Program-made: the position numbers and the translations under genes
Assembly: GCF_030440515.1 (NCBI RefSeq)
Contig: NZ_CP076543.1
Span: 6,272,501 to 6,336,500, forward strand
DNA from: Streptomyces xanthophaeus
Lineage (GTDB): Bacteria > Actinomycetota > Actinomycetes > Streptomycetales > Streptomycetaceae
Direction of reading: 5' to 3'
Length of the DNA stretch: 64,000 nucleotides
Notes under the pieces: generated by a model
What the model was told of the DNA's origin: nothing
The model's input: the letters and a program-made list of their open reading frames with translations, nothing else
Databases searched by the model: none
Shown: piece after piece, positions 1 through 8,081 of the stretch
How the letters are laid out: each line of letters starts with the position of its first letter
How positions within the stretch are numbered: the stretch's first letter is position 1

Positions 1-510
1 AACATCGACCTGTCCGCTGCCGAGGTGCAGTTGGTCAGTGAGGTCGCGCGCGAGTCCACCCTGCAGCGGGCCCTGAAGCCCCTGATGGCCGACTACGACT
101 ACATCGTGATCGACTGTCAGCCCTCGCTCGGTCTGCTGACCGTGAACGCCCTGACGGCGGCTCACAAGGTCATCGTCCCGCTGGAGTGCGAGTTCTTCGC
201 GCTGCGCGGCGTGGCGCTGCTGACCGAGACCATCGAGAAGGTGCAGGAGCGGCTCAACCCCGAGCTGGAGCTCGACGGCATCCTCGCCACGATGTACGAC
301 TCCCGTACGGTGCACAGCCGTGAGGTGCTGGCGCGCGTCGTCGAGGCCTTCGACGACCACGTCTACCACACGGTCATCGGCCGCACGGTGCGCTTCCCGG
401 AGACCACGGTCGCCGGTGAGCCGATCACCACGTACGCGTCCAACTCCGTCGGCGCCGCCGCCTATCGCCAGCTGGCCAGGGAGGTGCTCGCCCGGTGTCA
501 CGCCGAGTGA
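1..510 (+). CDS. parA: ParA/Soj-family chromosome partitioning ATPase (5' truncated by window)
   Basis: The reading frame is already open at base 1, so only the C-terminal ~169 residues are present and the Walker A motif lies outside. The visible part has the ParA/MinD-type segment YDYIVIDCQPSLGLLTVNAL (Walker B-like hydrophobic stretch and Asp), then the family pattern ECEFFALRGVALLTETI and the C-terminal TTVAGEPITTYASNS. ParA ATPases bind DNA non-specifically as ATP dimers and move cargo such as ParB-parS complexes. The stop overlaps the next gene by 16 nt and scpA/scpB follow, so this is probably the ParA-like protein of the scp cluster and not the origin-proximal parAB copy. Confidence 0.9.
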   Translation, partial: NIDLSAAEVQLVSEVARESTLQRALKPLMADYDYIVIDCQPSLGLLTVNALTAAHKVIVPLECEFFALRGVALLTETIEKVQERLNPELELDGILATMYDSRTVHSREVLARVVEAFDDHVYHTVIGRTVRFPETTVAGEPITTYASNSVGAAAYRQLAREVLARCHAE

Positions 511-1016
511 GTCTGCCCGGAGCCGACGAACTGTTCCGTACGACCGGGGGGATGGCGCTCCAGTCGTCCTCACCGCGGCGCGGGGTCGATGAGACGCCCG
601 CCGCGGAACACTCGGCCACTTCGGCCGAGGGCACGGCGGGTGAGGGGCGCGGCCGGGAGGCCGCGGACTCCGGCGGTCCCGTCGTGGGGCAGCCCAGGCG
701 GCCGCAGGAAGGTTCTGCCGGACCGGCCGGCGCCGTCGGGTCCGCCCCGGCCGGCGCGGGCCGCCGCGGCAAGGGGCAGGGCCGTGGCGCGAACCGGCGC
801 CCCAGCGGCCGCGAACGCCACGACGAGAAGATCACGGTCTACGTCTCCGCCGAGGAGCTCATGGACCTGGAACACGCGCGGCTGGTGCTGCGCGGGGAGC
901 ACGGACTGGCGGTGGACCGGGGCCGCATCGTCCGCGAGGCGGTCGCGGTCGTCCTCGCCGATCTGGAATCCCGCGGCGACGCGAGCATCCTCGTACGGCG
1001 CCTGCGCGGCCGCTGA
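495..1016 (+). CDS. Small basic protein of the parA-scpAB cluster, possible DNA-binding C-terminus
   Basis: This 173-residue protein starts at GTG 495 inside the end of parA (16-nt overlap), which implies translational coupling. Residues 1 to ~105 are low-complexity, rich in Gly, Pro, Arg and Ala. The last ~65 residues are ordered-looking: an ITVYVSAEELMDLEHARLVL segment, then GRIVREAVAVVLADLE. That beta-strand plus two-helix pattern resembles ribbon-helix-helix or ParB-accessory folds. No named family is recognised. The coupling to ParA suggests a partner or accessory DNA-binding protein, but this is inference from fold pattern and position only. Confidence 0.75.
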   Translation: MSRRVSLPGADELFRTTGGMALQSSSPRRGVDETPAAEHSATSAEGTAGEGRGREAADSGGPVVGQPRRPQEGSAGPAGAVGSAPAGAGRRGKGQGRGANRRPSGRERHDEKITVYVSAEELMDLEHARLVLRGEHGLAVDRGRIVREAVAVVLADLESRGDASILVRRLRGR

Positions 1017-1351
1017 CCGCCCTGAGGGCCCGCCCTGCCGATGCCCCGGCCCGTCAAGGCCGCCGGCGCGCCGCTGCTCGGCCCGCGGCGCGCCCTCCCG
1101 GAGCCGGGCCCCGGCGGCTGTCCGCCCGACGACCGGGCGCCCGGGCGATCTGCGGCCCGCCCCCGGAACTCCGCCCCGCCGCGCGGAGCCGCCCGCACGG
1201 GGCTCCGTACGGGCGCGGGAGCGCCGGTCCGGCGGTGACGCCGTGCCGGGCGGTGGTCCACCGGGGAGTGCGGGGGAGCCCGTAGGCTGCTGGTGGCCGC
1301 GGCCACGGCGCCCGGCCCTCCACACCGCCCCCATGCACCTCCTGGACCGCG
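1017..1351. other. 335-nt GC-rich intergenic stretch before scpA
   Basis: No convincing gene. Short open frames here have no ribosome-binding site and look like GC-driven shadows. A TAGGCT hexamer near 1281 could be a -10 element for scpA, but no paired -35 is clear. Confidence 0.4.
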
Positions 1352-2482
1352 ATGCCCTTCCCCGCCGAACCCGGCCGACCGACCCGGCGCGTCCTGGGCC
1401 GAGGCCCCGGCGCTCCCGACACGGCCCGGCAGCCGGAGGCGTACGACGGGGGAGCGGACCGCGAAGGCCCGGAAGCCCCCGGAAGCCCGGAGGCCCCCGA
1501 GGCTCCCGGAGCGCCCGAGGTCCCTGGAACCCCCGAAGCCTCCGAAGCCCCTGAGGCGCCCGCTGCGCGCCCCGCGCCGGCGGCGGGCGGCACCCAGCCG
1601 GAACGTTCCCCCGGGCCCGCAGACGGGCAGCAGGAGCCCCCTGGGTCCCACCCGGAGGCGGCGGCCCCGGCGCCCCCCGCGGGCGGCGACGGGCGGTTCA
1701 CCCTGCGGCTCGCCAACTTCGAGGGCCCCTTCGACCTGCTGCTCCAGCTGATCTCGAGGCACAAGCTCGACGTCACCGAGGTCGCGCTGTCCAAGGTCAC
1801 CGACGAGTTCATGGCGCACATCCGTGCCATGGGGCCCGACTGGGACCTCGACCAGACCACAGAGTTCCTCGTCGTCGCCGCCACCCTCCTCGACCTGAAG
1901 GCCGCCCGGCTGCTGCCGGTCGCCGAGGTCGAGGACGAGGCGGACCTGGCCCTGCTGGAGGCCCGGGACCTGCTCTTCGCGCGCCTGCTCCAGTACCGCG
2001 CGTACAAGCAGATCGCCGAGATCTTCGAGCGGCGCGCCGAGGCCGAGGGCAGGCGGTACCCGCGGACGGTCGGGCTGGAGCCGCACCACGCGGACCTGCT
2101 GCCCGAGGTCGTCATCAGCATCGGGCCGGAAGGGTTCGCCCGCCTCGCCGTGAAGGCCATGCAGCCCAAGGCCAGGCCCCAGGTGTACGTGGACCACATC
2201 CACGCCCCCCTGGTCAGCGTGCGCGAGCAGGCCGGGCTGGTGGTGCGGATGCTGAAGGCGCGCGGCGAGGCCACCTTCCAGGAGCTCACCGAGGACGCCG
2301 GGGACACCCTCACCGTCGTCGCGCGCTTCCTGGCCCTGCTGGAGCTCTACCGGGAGAAGGCGGTCGTCCTCGACCAGGAGGAGGCCCTGCAGACCCTCAC
2401 CGTGCGCTGGAGCGGCGGGGACGGCGACGGCATGCCGACCGTGACCGACGAGTTCGACCAGATCGTGGAGGCGAAGGATTGA
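1352..2482 (+). CDS. scpA: Segregation and condensation protein ScpA
   Basis: ScpA is the kleisin subunit of the bacterial Smc-ScpAB condensin. The protein has 376 residues. The conserved kleisin domain begins only near residue 114 with FTLRLANFEGPFDLLLQLI, followed by HKLDVTEVALSKVTDEF and TTEFLVVAATLLDLKAARLL. Residues 1-113 are a Pro/Glu/Ala-rich low-complexity extension. ATG 1352 has no clear Shine-Dalgarno sequence, so translation could begin further in, but the long N-terminal frame is open throughout. The winged-helix C-terminus ends in LLELYREKAVVLDQEE. The stop overlaps the TTG start of scpB by 4 nt. Confidence 0.95.
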   Translation: MPFPAEPGRPTRRVLGRGPGAPDTARQPEAYDGGADREGPEAPGSPEAPEAPGAPEVPGTPEASEAPEAPAARPAPAAGGTQPERSPGPADGQQEPPGSHPEAAAPAPPAGGDGRFTLRLANFEGPFDLLLQLISRHKLDVTEVALSKVTDEFMAHIRAMGPDWDLDQTTEFLVVAATLLDLKAARLLPVAEVEDEADLALLEARDLLFARLLQYRAYKQIAEIFERRAEAEGRRYPRTVGLEPHHADLLPEVVISIGPEGFARLAVKAMQPKARPQVYVDHIHAPLVSVREQAGLVVRMLKARGEATFQELTEDAGDTLTVVARFLALLELYREKAVVLDQEEALQTLTVRWSGGDGDGMPTVTDEFDQIVEAKD

Positions 2483-3114
2483 ACGGCGACGTGAGCGCGG
2501 TGGCAGCGCTGGAGCTGAAGCCGGCCCTGGAGGCCGTGCTCATGGTCGTGGACGAGCCGGCCACCGAGGCGCACCTGGCCAAGGTGCTGGAGCGCACCCC
2601 GCGCGAGGTCGGGCAGGCGCTGCGGGAGCTCGCCGACGAGTACACGGCCGCCCGCCGGGGCTTCGAGCTGCGGCTGGTCGCCGGCGGCTGGCGGTTCTAC
2701 ACCCGGGCCGCTTACGCGCCGGCCGTGGAGGGCTTCGTCCTGGACGGCCAGCAGGCCCGGCTCACCCAGGCGGCCCTGGAGACCCTGGCGGTCGTCGCGT
2801 ACCGGCAGCCGGTCAGCCGATCGCGGGTCTCGGCGGTCCGCGGGGTCAACTGCGACGGGGTCATGAGGACCCTCCTCCAGCGGGGTCTGGTGGAGGAGGC
2901 GGGGACGGAACCCGAAACAGGTGCGATCCTGTACAGGACGACGAACCACTTTTTGGAGCGGATGGGCCTGCGCGGTCTTGACGAGCTCCCGGAGCTCGCG
3001 CCCTTCCTCCCCGAGGCGGAGGCGATCGAAGCCGAGACGCAGGAAGGTGTTCCGTCGTTCGATCCGGACGCACCGGACACAGATGCAGACGACGACAAGA
3101 CGACGGAACTTTGA
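2479..3114 (+). CDS. scpB: Segregation and condensation protein ScpB
   Basis: ScpB dimers bind the ScpA kleisin and regulate Smc ATPase activity. The protein has 211 residues and two winged-helix domains. Diagnostic segments are LKPALEAVLMVVDEPATEAHLAKVL near the start and ARLTQAALETLAVVAYRQPVSRSRVSAVRGVN around residue 100, followed by TTNHFLERMGL. I take TTG 2479 as the start because it overlaps the scpA stop in a TTGA arrangement. GTG 2491 is an alternative. The acidic tail (about 20 residues) ends at a TGA that overlaps the next ATG (TGATG), so scpA, scpB and the pseudouridine synthase look translationally coupled. Confidence 0.95.
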   Translation: MNGDVSAVAALELKPALEAVLMVVDEPATEAHLAKVLERTPREVGQALRELADEYTAARRGFELRLVAGGWRFYTRAAYAPAVEGFVLDGQQARLTQAALETLAVVAYRQPVSRSRVSAVRGVNCDGVMRTLLQRGLVEEAGTEPETGAILYRTTNHFLERMGLRGLDELPELAPFLPEAEAIEAETQEGVPSFDPDAPDTDADDDKTTEL

Positions 3115-4514
3115 TGCGAAGCAGCGGCAACGGCAACGGTGGCGGCAACAGGAACAGCGGCGGCGGCGGTGGCGGCGGGCGCGGTAACTCCCGCGGCGGC
3201 TCCTCCAGCGGCGGTGGCTACCGCGGGAGCGGCTCCGGCGGTGGCAGCGGCTCCGGCGGCTCCCGCGGCGGCAGCTCCGGGGGCGGCTACCGGGGCGGCA
3301 GCTCCGGCGGCTCCGGCGGCGGCTCCCGCGGAGGCAGCTCCGGCGGCTCCCGCGGCGGCTACCAGGGTGGTGGCTACCAGGGCGGCGGCTCCCGCGGAGG
3401 CAGCTCGGGCGGCGGCTACCAGGGCGGTGGCGGCTACCAGGGCGGCGGTTCCGACTCGCGCGACCGCGACCAGCCGGCCCCCCGCATCCGCAACCCGCGT
3501 CCCGAGGAGCGCCGCTACGACGTAGGCCCCGAGGGCGAGCGCAGCGGACGCAGCGGCCCCAAGGCGGGCGGCGGCGGTGCCCGCGGCGCCGCGGCGCGCG
3601 GTGGCGCCAAGGGCGGTCCCCGCACCTCCAAGACCCCCGGCATCGGCGGCGCCGGCGGCCCGCGCAGCGGCCCCGGCAGCCGCAGCGGCCAGTCCCGCCC
3701 GCGCGAGCTGGACGCGCGGATCGAGGAGCGCGTGCGCGACCGGTACGCCGACAAGCCCGTGGTCAAGACCCCGAAGACCTTCCCCGGTGCCGAGGAGGAG
3801 GGTGAGCGTCTGCAGAAGGTGCTCGCCCGCGCCGGCATGGGTTCGCGCCGCGCCTGCGAGGAGCTCATCGAGCAGGCCCGCGTCGAGGTCAACGGCGAGA
3901 TCGTGCTGGAGCAGGGCAAGCGCGTCCTGCCGAAGGACGAGATCAAGGTGGACGGCCTGACCGTCGCCACCCAGTCGTACCTGTTCTTCGCGCTGAACAA
4001 GCCCGCCGGTGTCGTCTCCACCATGGAGGACCCGGACGGCCGCCAGTGCCTCGGCGACTACGTCACCAACCGTGAGACCCGTCTCTTCCACGTCGGCCGG
4101 CTCGACACCGAGACCGAGGGCATCATCCTGCTCACCAACCACGGTGAGCTGGCCCACCGCCTCACGCACCCGAAGTACGGCGTGAAGAAGACGTACGTGG
4201 CGGCCATCACCGGCCCGCTGCCGCGCGAGATCGGCAAGCGGCTGAAGGACGGCATCGAGCTGGAGGACGGCTACGCCCGCGCCGACCACTTCCGCGTCGT
4301 CGACCAGGTCGGCAAGAACTACCTGGTCGAGGTCACCCTCCACGAGGGCCGCAAGCACATCGTCCGCCGCATGATGGCGGAGGCCGGCTTCCCGGTCGAG
4401 AAGCTCGTCCGGACCTCCTTCGGTCCGATCGAGCTGGGCGACCAGAAGTCGGGCTGGCTGCGCCGCCTGACCAACACCGAGGTCGGCATGCTGATGCGCG
4501 AGGTCGGTCTCTAG
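3114..4514 (+). CDS. rluB: RluB-type 23S rRNA pseudouridine synthase with long Gly/Ser-rich N-terminus
   Basis: RsuA/RluB/E/F-family enzymes isomerise one uridine in rRNA. Here the first ~170 of 466 residues are a low-complexity Gly/Ser/Arg tract with repeated GGYQGGG and SRGGSSGG units. A basic linker follows. An S4 RNA-binding domain starts near residue 229 (ERLQKVLARAGMGSRRACEE), then the catalytic domain with FALNKPAGVVSTMEDP and the active-site loop GRLDTETEGIILLTNHGEL (catalytic Asp near residue 331). ATG 3114 overlaps the scpB stop; TTG 3111 is less likely. The scpA-scpB-rluB order is conserved widely in bacteria. The N-terminal tract resembles disordered RGG-type RNA-binding tails. 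Confidence 0.92.
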   Translation: MRSSGNGNGGGNRNSGGGGGGGRGNSRGGSSSGGGYRGSGSGGGSGSGGSRGGSSGGGYRGGSSGGSGGGSRGGSSGGSRGGYQGGGYQGGGSRGGSSGGGYQGGGGYQGGGSDSRDRDQPAPRIRNPRPEERRYDVGPEGERSGRSGPKAGGGGARGAAARGGAKGGPRTSKTPGIGGAGGPRSGPGSRSGQSRPRELDARIEERVRDRYADKPVVKTPKTFPGAEEEGERLQKVLARAGMGSRRACEELIEQARVEVNGEIVLEQGKRVLPKDEIKVDGLTVATQSYLFFALNKPAGVVSTMEDPDGRQCLGDYVTNRETRLFHVGRLDTETEGIILLTNHGELAHRLTHPKYGVKKTYVAAITGPLPREIGKRLKDGIELEDGYARADHFRVVDQVGKNYLVEVTLHEGRKHIVRRMMAEAGFPVEKLVRTSFGPIELGDQKSGWLRRLTNTEVGMLMREVGL

Positions 4515-4522
4515 GACGCAGG

Positions 4523-4545
4523 CCGGCCGCCGCGCAGGCGGCCGG
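4523..4545 (+). terminator. Hairpin downstream of rluB
   Basis: A 9-bp perfect stem (CCGGCCGCC / GGCGGCCGG) with a 5-nt loop lies 8 nt after the rluB stop. It has no T-run of its own. Together with the next hairpin it closes the scp cluster. Confidence 0.6.
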
Positions 4546-4559
4546 TCCGATCGCAGAAA

Positions 4560-4590
4560 CCCGCGGTGCCCCAGGGCGCCGCGGGTTTTC
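4560..4590 (+). terminator. Rho-independent terminator of the scpAB-rluB transcript
   Basis: An 11-bp stem CCCGCGGTGCC / GGCGCCGCGGG (one G-T pair) with loop CCAG is followed directly by TTTTC. This is the clearest intrinsic terminator in the left part of the window and separates the scp cluster from the NAD operon. Confidence 0.85.
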
Positions 4591-4593
4591 TGC

Positions 4594-4623
4594 TTGTCGG
4601 GGACCCCGATCACTGTTTATAGT
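4594..4623 (+). promoter_or_regulatory. Putative promoter of the pnuC-nadR-nrtR operon
   Basis: TTGTCG (4594-4599) and TATAGT (4618-4623) are separated by 18 nt, a reasonable housekeeping-type promoter. The -10 box lies inside the palindrome at 4613-4642, so a bound repressor would block RNA polymerase. Confidence 0.55.
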
Positions 4624-4642
4624 CAGTCTGACCATTAAACAG
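4613..4642 (+). promoter_or_regulatory. Probable NrtR operator
   Basis: Perfect outer arms CTGTTTA (4613-4619) and TAAACAG (4636-4642) enclose an inner dyad GTCAG/TGAC, so the core reads TATAGTCAGTCTGACCATTA. This agrees with the TATAGTC...GACTATA-like boxes I recall for actinobacterial NrtR. The site lies 16 nt upstream of pnuC in an operon that encodes NrtR itself, which supports NAD-responsive autoregulation. Confidence 0.7.
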
Positions 4643-4658
4643 TCCGAGGGGGGTCGTC

Positions 4659-5267
4659 ATGAGCTGGACCATGAGCTGGACCGAGGTGCTGGGCTTCGCC
4701 ACCGGCGCCCTGTGCGTCTGGCTGGTCGCCCGGCAGCACGTGGCCAACTGGCCGATCGGGATCGCCAACAACGTCTTCTTCATCGCGCTCTTCGCCCAGG
4801 CCGGCCTCTACGCCGACGCCGGGCTCCAGATCGTCTTCATCGCCCTCGCCGCCTACGGCTGGTGGTCCTGGACCCACGGGGGTGGACCAGGAACCGCCGA
4901 GGCCCTGCCGGTGCGCCGCACCACGCGCACCGAATGGGCCGCGCTCGCCGCGGCGGGGGCGGTGGGGGTGCTCGCGCTCACCCTGCTGCTGAGCCGGGCC
5001 ACCGACTCCACCGTCCCGTTCTGGGACGCACTGACCACCGGGCTCTCGCTCGTCGCCACGTACGGACAGTGCCGCAAGCTCGTGGAGTCCTGGTGGCTGT
5101 GGATCGCCGCCGACCTCGTCTACATCCCGCTCTACGCGTACAAGGGGCTCTACCTGACCTCCGCGCTCTACGTGGGCTTCCTCGCCCTGTGCGTGGCCGG
5201 ACTCCTCGGCTGGCGGCGCACCCTGCCCGCGCGGGACGCCCGCACGGCGGCGGAGGCGACGGCATGA
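4659..5267 (+). CDS. pnuC: PnuC-family nicotinamide riboside transporter
   Basis: PnuC proteins are SWEET-like membrane facilitators that admit nicotinamide riboside, which is then trapped by phosphorylation. This 202-residue protein has about seven hydrophobic segments and the family signature NWPIGIANNVFFIALFAQAGLY, AYGWWSW, and the late WWLWIAADLVYIPLYAYKGLYLTSALY. It is the first gene behind the NrtR-type operator and its stop overlaps nadR (ATGA). The next two genes (NadR-type and NrtR-type) fit import of nicotinamide riboside, in preference to thiamine (PnuT) or riboflavin (PnuX). An in-frame second ATG at 4671 is a possible start. Confidence 0.9.
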   Translation: MSWTMSWTEVLGFATGALCVWLVARQHVANWPIGIANNVFFIALFAQAGLYADAGLQIVFIALAAYGWWSWTHGGGPGTAEALPVRRTTRTEWAALAAAGAVGVLALTLLLSRATDSTVPFWDALTTGLSLVATYGQCRKLVESWWLWIAADLVYIPLYAYKGLYLTSALYVGFLALCVAGLLGWRRTLPARDARTAAEATA

Positions 5268-6343
5268 GACGCCACGGGCACGGCCTGGTCCTCGGCAAGT
5301 TCTACCCGCCGCACGCCGGGCACCACCACCTCGTACGCACCGCCCAGGACCAGTGCGAACGGCTGACCGTGCTGGTGTGCGCGGCCTCCGTGGAGTCCGT
5401 CCCGCTCGCCGACCGGGTCGCCTGGATGCGCGAGGCGCACCCCGGGGCCGAGGTCGTCGGCGCGGTGGACGACATCCCGGTCGACCTGCACGACCCGGAG
5501 ATCTGGGAGGCGCACATGGCCGTCTTCCGCCGCGCGGTCCCCGGGCGGGTGGACGCCGTGTTCACCTCCGAGGAGTACGGCAGCGAGCTCGCCCGGCGCT
5601 TCGGCGCCGAGGAGGTCCTGGTGGACCGGGAACGGACCCTGTTCCCGGTGTCCGGTACGGCGGTACGCAAGGACCCGGCCGGCTCCTGGGAGTTCCTCGG
5701 GCCGGCCGTCCGCGCCGCCCTGACCCGGCGGGTCGTCGTCCTCGGCGCGGAGTCCACCGGGACCACCACACTCTCGCGGGCCCTGGCGGACCACTACCGG
5801 CGGCGCGGCGGCGTCTGGGCCAAGACGGGCTGGGTCGCCGAGTACGGGCGCCGGTACAGCGAGGAGAAGCTGGCCGCGGCCCGCGCCTGCGACCCCGCGG
5901 CCTCCTGGGCGGACGTCTCCTTCACCTCGCAGGAGTTCCCGGTCATCGCACGCCGCCAGGACGCGGACGAGGAGCACGCGGCCCGGCTCGGCTCCCCGGT
6001 GCTGTTCTGCGACACCGACTCCTTTGCGACCGCCGTCTGGCACGAGCGGTACATGGGCGGCCGGAACGCGGAGGTCGAGCGGATCGCCGACCTCACCCGG
6101 CGCGACCTGTACCTGCTCACCGACCACGCCGACGTGCCCTTCGAGGACGACGGACTGCGGGACGGGGAGCACCTGCGGCCCTGGATGACCGAGCGGTTCC
6201 GGGCGGAACTGGAGCACACCGGGAGGCGTTTCCTCGTCGTGCGCGGGGACCGGGCGGCCCGGCTGGAGGCAGCCGTCCGGGCCGTGGACGGACTGCTGGC
6301 CGAGGGCTGGCACTTCACCGACCCCCTTCCGGAGAACCGATGA
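5264..6343 (+). CDS. nadR: NadR-like NMN adenylyltransferase / nicotinamide riboside kinase
   Basis: This 359-residue protein has the two-domain NadR layout without the N-terminal repressor domain. Residues ~8-150 are a nucleotidyltransferase: LVLGKFYPPHAGHHHLV with the (H/T)xGH motif at 17-20, and the late motif FPVSGTAVRKDP. Residues ~155-355 are the ribosylnicotinamide kinase-like domain. Its P-loop is GAESTGTTT (161-169), where Thr167 replaces the usual Walker A Lys; the rest (VAEYGRRY, TDSFATAVWHE, DVPFEDDGLRDGEHLR) is well kept. The adjacent PnuC and NrtR fit NAD salvage. The missing Lys may be a lineage variant or may weaken kinase activity. Confidence 0.9.
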   Translation: MRRHGHGLVLGKFYPPHAGHHHLVRTAQDQCERLTVLVCAASVESVPLADRVAWMREAHPGAEVVGAVDDIPVDLHDPEIWEAHMAVFRRAVPGRVDAVFTSEEYGSELARRFGAEEVLVDRERTLFPVSGTAVRKDPAGSWEFLGPAVRAALTRRVVVLGAESTGTTTLSRALADHYRRRGGVWAKTGWVAEYGRRYSEEKLAAARACDPAASWADVSFTSQEFPVIARRQDADEEHAARLGSPVLFCDTDSFATAVWHERYMGGRNAEVERIADLTRRDLYLLTDHADVPFEDDGLRDGEHLRPWMTERFRAELEHTGRRFLVVRGDRAARLEAAVRAVDGLLAEGWHFTDPLPENR

Positions 6344-7068
6344 CCGCCGGCTATGACCCGTACGCCTTCGAGCCGTTCGCGGTGACCGTCGACCTGGCCG
6401 TCTTCACCGTGCGCGGCGGCGCCCTGCACGTCCTGCTGATCCGGCGCGGCCAGGAACCGTACGCCGGAGCCTGGGCGCTGCCCGGCGGGTTCGTCCTGCC
6501 GCGGGAGTCCGCCGAGACCGCCGCCCGGCGCGAACTGGCCGAGGAGACCGGCCTGCCGGACCACCTCGTGGCCGCGCTCCACCTGGAGCAGCTGCGCACC
6601 TACAGCGAACCGGACCGCGACCCCCGGATGCGGGTGGTCTCGGTGGCCTTCACCGCCCTCGTCCCCGACCTGCCGGAGCCGGCGGCCGAGGGCGGCGGGG
6701 ACGCGGCGCACGCCCGCTGGCTCGCCCTGGAGGAGGTCTCGGAGCTGGCCTTCGACCACGCCCTGATCCTGGCGGACGCGCGGGAGCGCATCGGGTCGAA
6801 GCTGGAGTACACGTGCCTGGCCACCGGCTTCTGCCCGCCCGAGTTCACCCTCGGCGAGCTGCAGTCCGTCTACGAGACCGTCTGGAACACCACCCTCGAC
6901 CGCCCCAACTTCCGCCGCAAGGTCCTGGCGACGCCCGGATTCGTCGAGGCCGTACCGGGCGCCGCCCGGCTGACCGGCGGCCGCGGCAAACCGGCCGCCC
7001 TCTACCGGCCCGGTCCGGCGACCACCCTCCACCCTCCCCTGCTGCGACCGGAAGGATCCACCCGATGA
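6340..7068 (+). CDS. nrtR: NrtR: Nudix-related transcriptional regulator of NAD metabolism
   Basis: This 242-residue protein has an N-terminal Nudix domain and a C-terminal winged helix. NrtR repressors release DNA when the Nudix-like domain binds ADP-ribose or related NAD products. The Nudix box is complete: G50, E56, R64, E65, E68, E69, G71 in GGFVLPRESAETAARRELAE followed by ETGL. Many NrtR proteins have lost catalytic residues, so this one may still hydrolyse substrate. The C-terminal part has FTLGELQSVYETVWNTTLDR and NFRRKVLATPGFVE, the typical DNA-binding half. ATG 6340 overlaps the nadR stop and the gene's own stop overlaps the next ATG, so it is co-translated in the operon it probably represses. 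Confidence 0.93.
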   Translation: MTAGYDPYAFEPFAVTVDLAVFTVRGGALHVLLIRRGQEPYAGAWALPGGFVLPRESAETAARRELAEETGLPDHLVAALHLEQLRTYSEPDRDPRMRVVSVAFTALVPDLPEPAAEGGGDAAHARWLALEEVSELAFDHALILADARERIGSKLEYTCLATGFCPPEFTLGELQSVYETVWNTTLDRPNFRRKVLATPGFVEAVPGAARLTGGRGKPAALYRPGPATTLHPPLLRPEGSTR

Positions 7069-8078
7069 CCACCAAGCGAGCCGCCACCGGCGCCATGATC
7101 GGGCTGGCCCTGGGCGACGCCCTCGGCTTCCCGACCGAGTTCAACGACGTGCCCTCGATCCTGGCCAAGACGGGCCCCTGGCGCGAGATGAGCCTGCCGC
7201 GCCCGGCGATCGTCACGGACGACACCCAGATGACCCTCGCCCTGGCCCGCGGCATGCGCACGGCGGCCGAGCGCGGCCCGGTGGGCCCGCTGCGCCTGAC
7301 CCGGCCGGTCCGCGAGGAGTTCGTCGACTGGTACCACTCCCCGGAGAACAACCGCGCCCCGGGCCGCACCTGCATGACCGCCTGCCGGCTGCTCGACACC
7401 CCGGACCGGGACTGGCGCGACGCCAGCCAGATCGGCTCCAAGGGCTGCGGCGCCAACATGCGGGTGGTCCCGGTCGGGCTCGTGCCGGACTGGACCGAGG
7501 AGGAGCGGGCCGGCGCCGCACAGCTCCAGTCGGCCCTCACCCACGGACACCCGACGGCGCTCGCCGCCTCCGACCTGACCGCACGGGCGGTCCACCTGCT
7601 GGCCGAGGGCACCGAGGTGACCGGGCTCGTCGGACGGCTGCGCTCCTACGCCCTGGAGAACCGCACCCGCTACCACGAGCGCTGGCTGGGCGACCTGTGG
7701 ATGCGGACCGCGTCCGACGCCTCCCCGGAGTCCTTCATCGCGCGGGGCTGGGACGAGTGCCTGGCGGTCCTCGACCGGCTCGCGGCCGCCCTGCGGTCCC
7801 CCTCCCCGGAGACCGACCCCTGCCTGACCACGGGCGACGGCTGGATCGCCGAGGAGGCCCTCGCCACCGCCCTGCACTGCTTCCTGCTCTTCCCCGACGA
7901 GCCGCTGACCGCGCTGCGCCGGGCCGCCTGCACGCGCGGCGACTCCGACTCCCTCGCCTGCCTCGCGGGCGCCTTCGCCGGAGCCCATCTCGGCGCGGAC
8001 GTCTGGCCCCGCGAATGGGAGGGCCGCATCGAGTACCGGGACGAACTCCTGGCCTTCGGCACCCTCTGGGACGCTTGA
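7065..8078 (+). CDS. ADP-ribosylglycohydrolase (DraG/ARH family)
   Basis: ARH/DraG enzymes remove ADP-ribose from proteins or hydrolyse related substrates using two Mg ions. In this 337-residue protein GAMIGLALGDALGFPTEF opens the fold, TDDTQMTLALA carries the first metal-binding residues (T51, D52, D53), and GDSDSLACLAGAFAGAHLG near residue 293 is the C-terminal metal site (usually GDTDT). The gene overlaps nrtR by 4 nt. ADP-ribose is an NrtR effector, so placing an ADP-ribose-releasing enzyme in this operon fits an NAD-turnover loop. The substrate (protein-ADP-ribose, O-acetyl-ADP-ribose or another) cannot be told from sequence. Confidence 0.9.
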   Translation: MTTKRAATGAMIGLALGDALGFPTEFNDVPSILAKTGPWREMSLPRPAIVTDDTQMTLALARGMRTAAERGPVGPLRLTRPVREEFVDWYHSPENNRAPGRTCMTACRLLDTPDRDWRDASQIGSKGCGANMRVVPVGLVPDWTEEERAGAAQLQSALTHGHPTALAASDLTARAVHLLAEGTEVTGLVGRLRSYALENRTRYHERWLGDLWMRTASDASPESFIARGWDECLAVLDRLAAALRSPSPETDPCLTTGDGWIAEEALATALHCFLLFPDEPLTALRRAACTRGDSDSLACLAGAFAGAHLGADVWPREWEGRIEYRDELLAFGTLWDA

Positions 8079-8081
8079 GCC

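Noticed and set aside
3139..3525. CRISPR-like or coding repeat in the Gly-rich tract
   Set aside because: The repeated codons belong to the N-terminus of the pseudouridine synthase; repeat length and spacing are irregular and no spacers exist.
2712..4613. 633-residue minus-strand frame opposite scpB and the pseudouridine synthase
   Set aside because: Low-complexity Ala/Gly product that mirrors the Gly-rich tract; both plus-strand genes are well supported.
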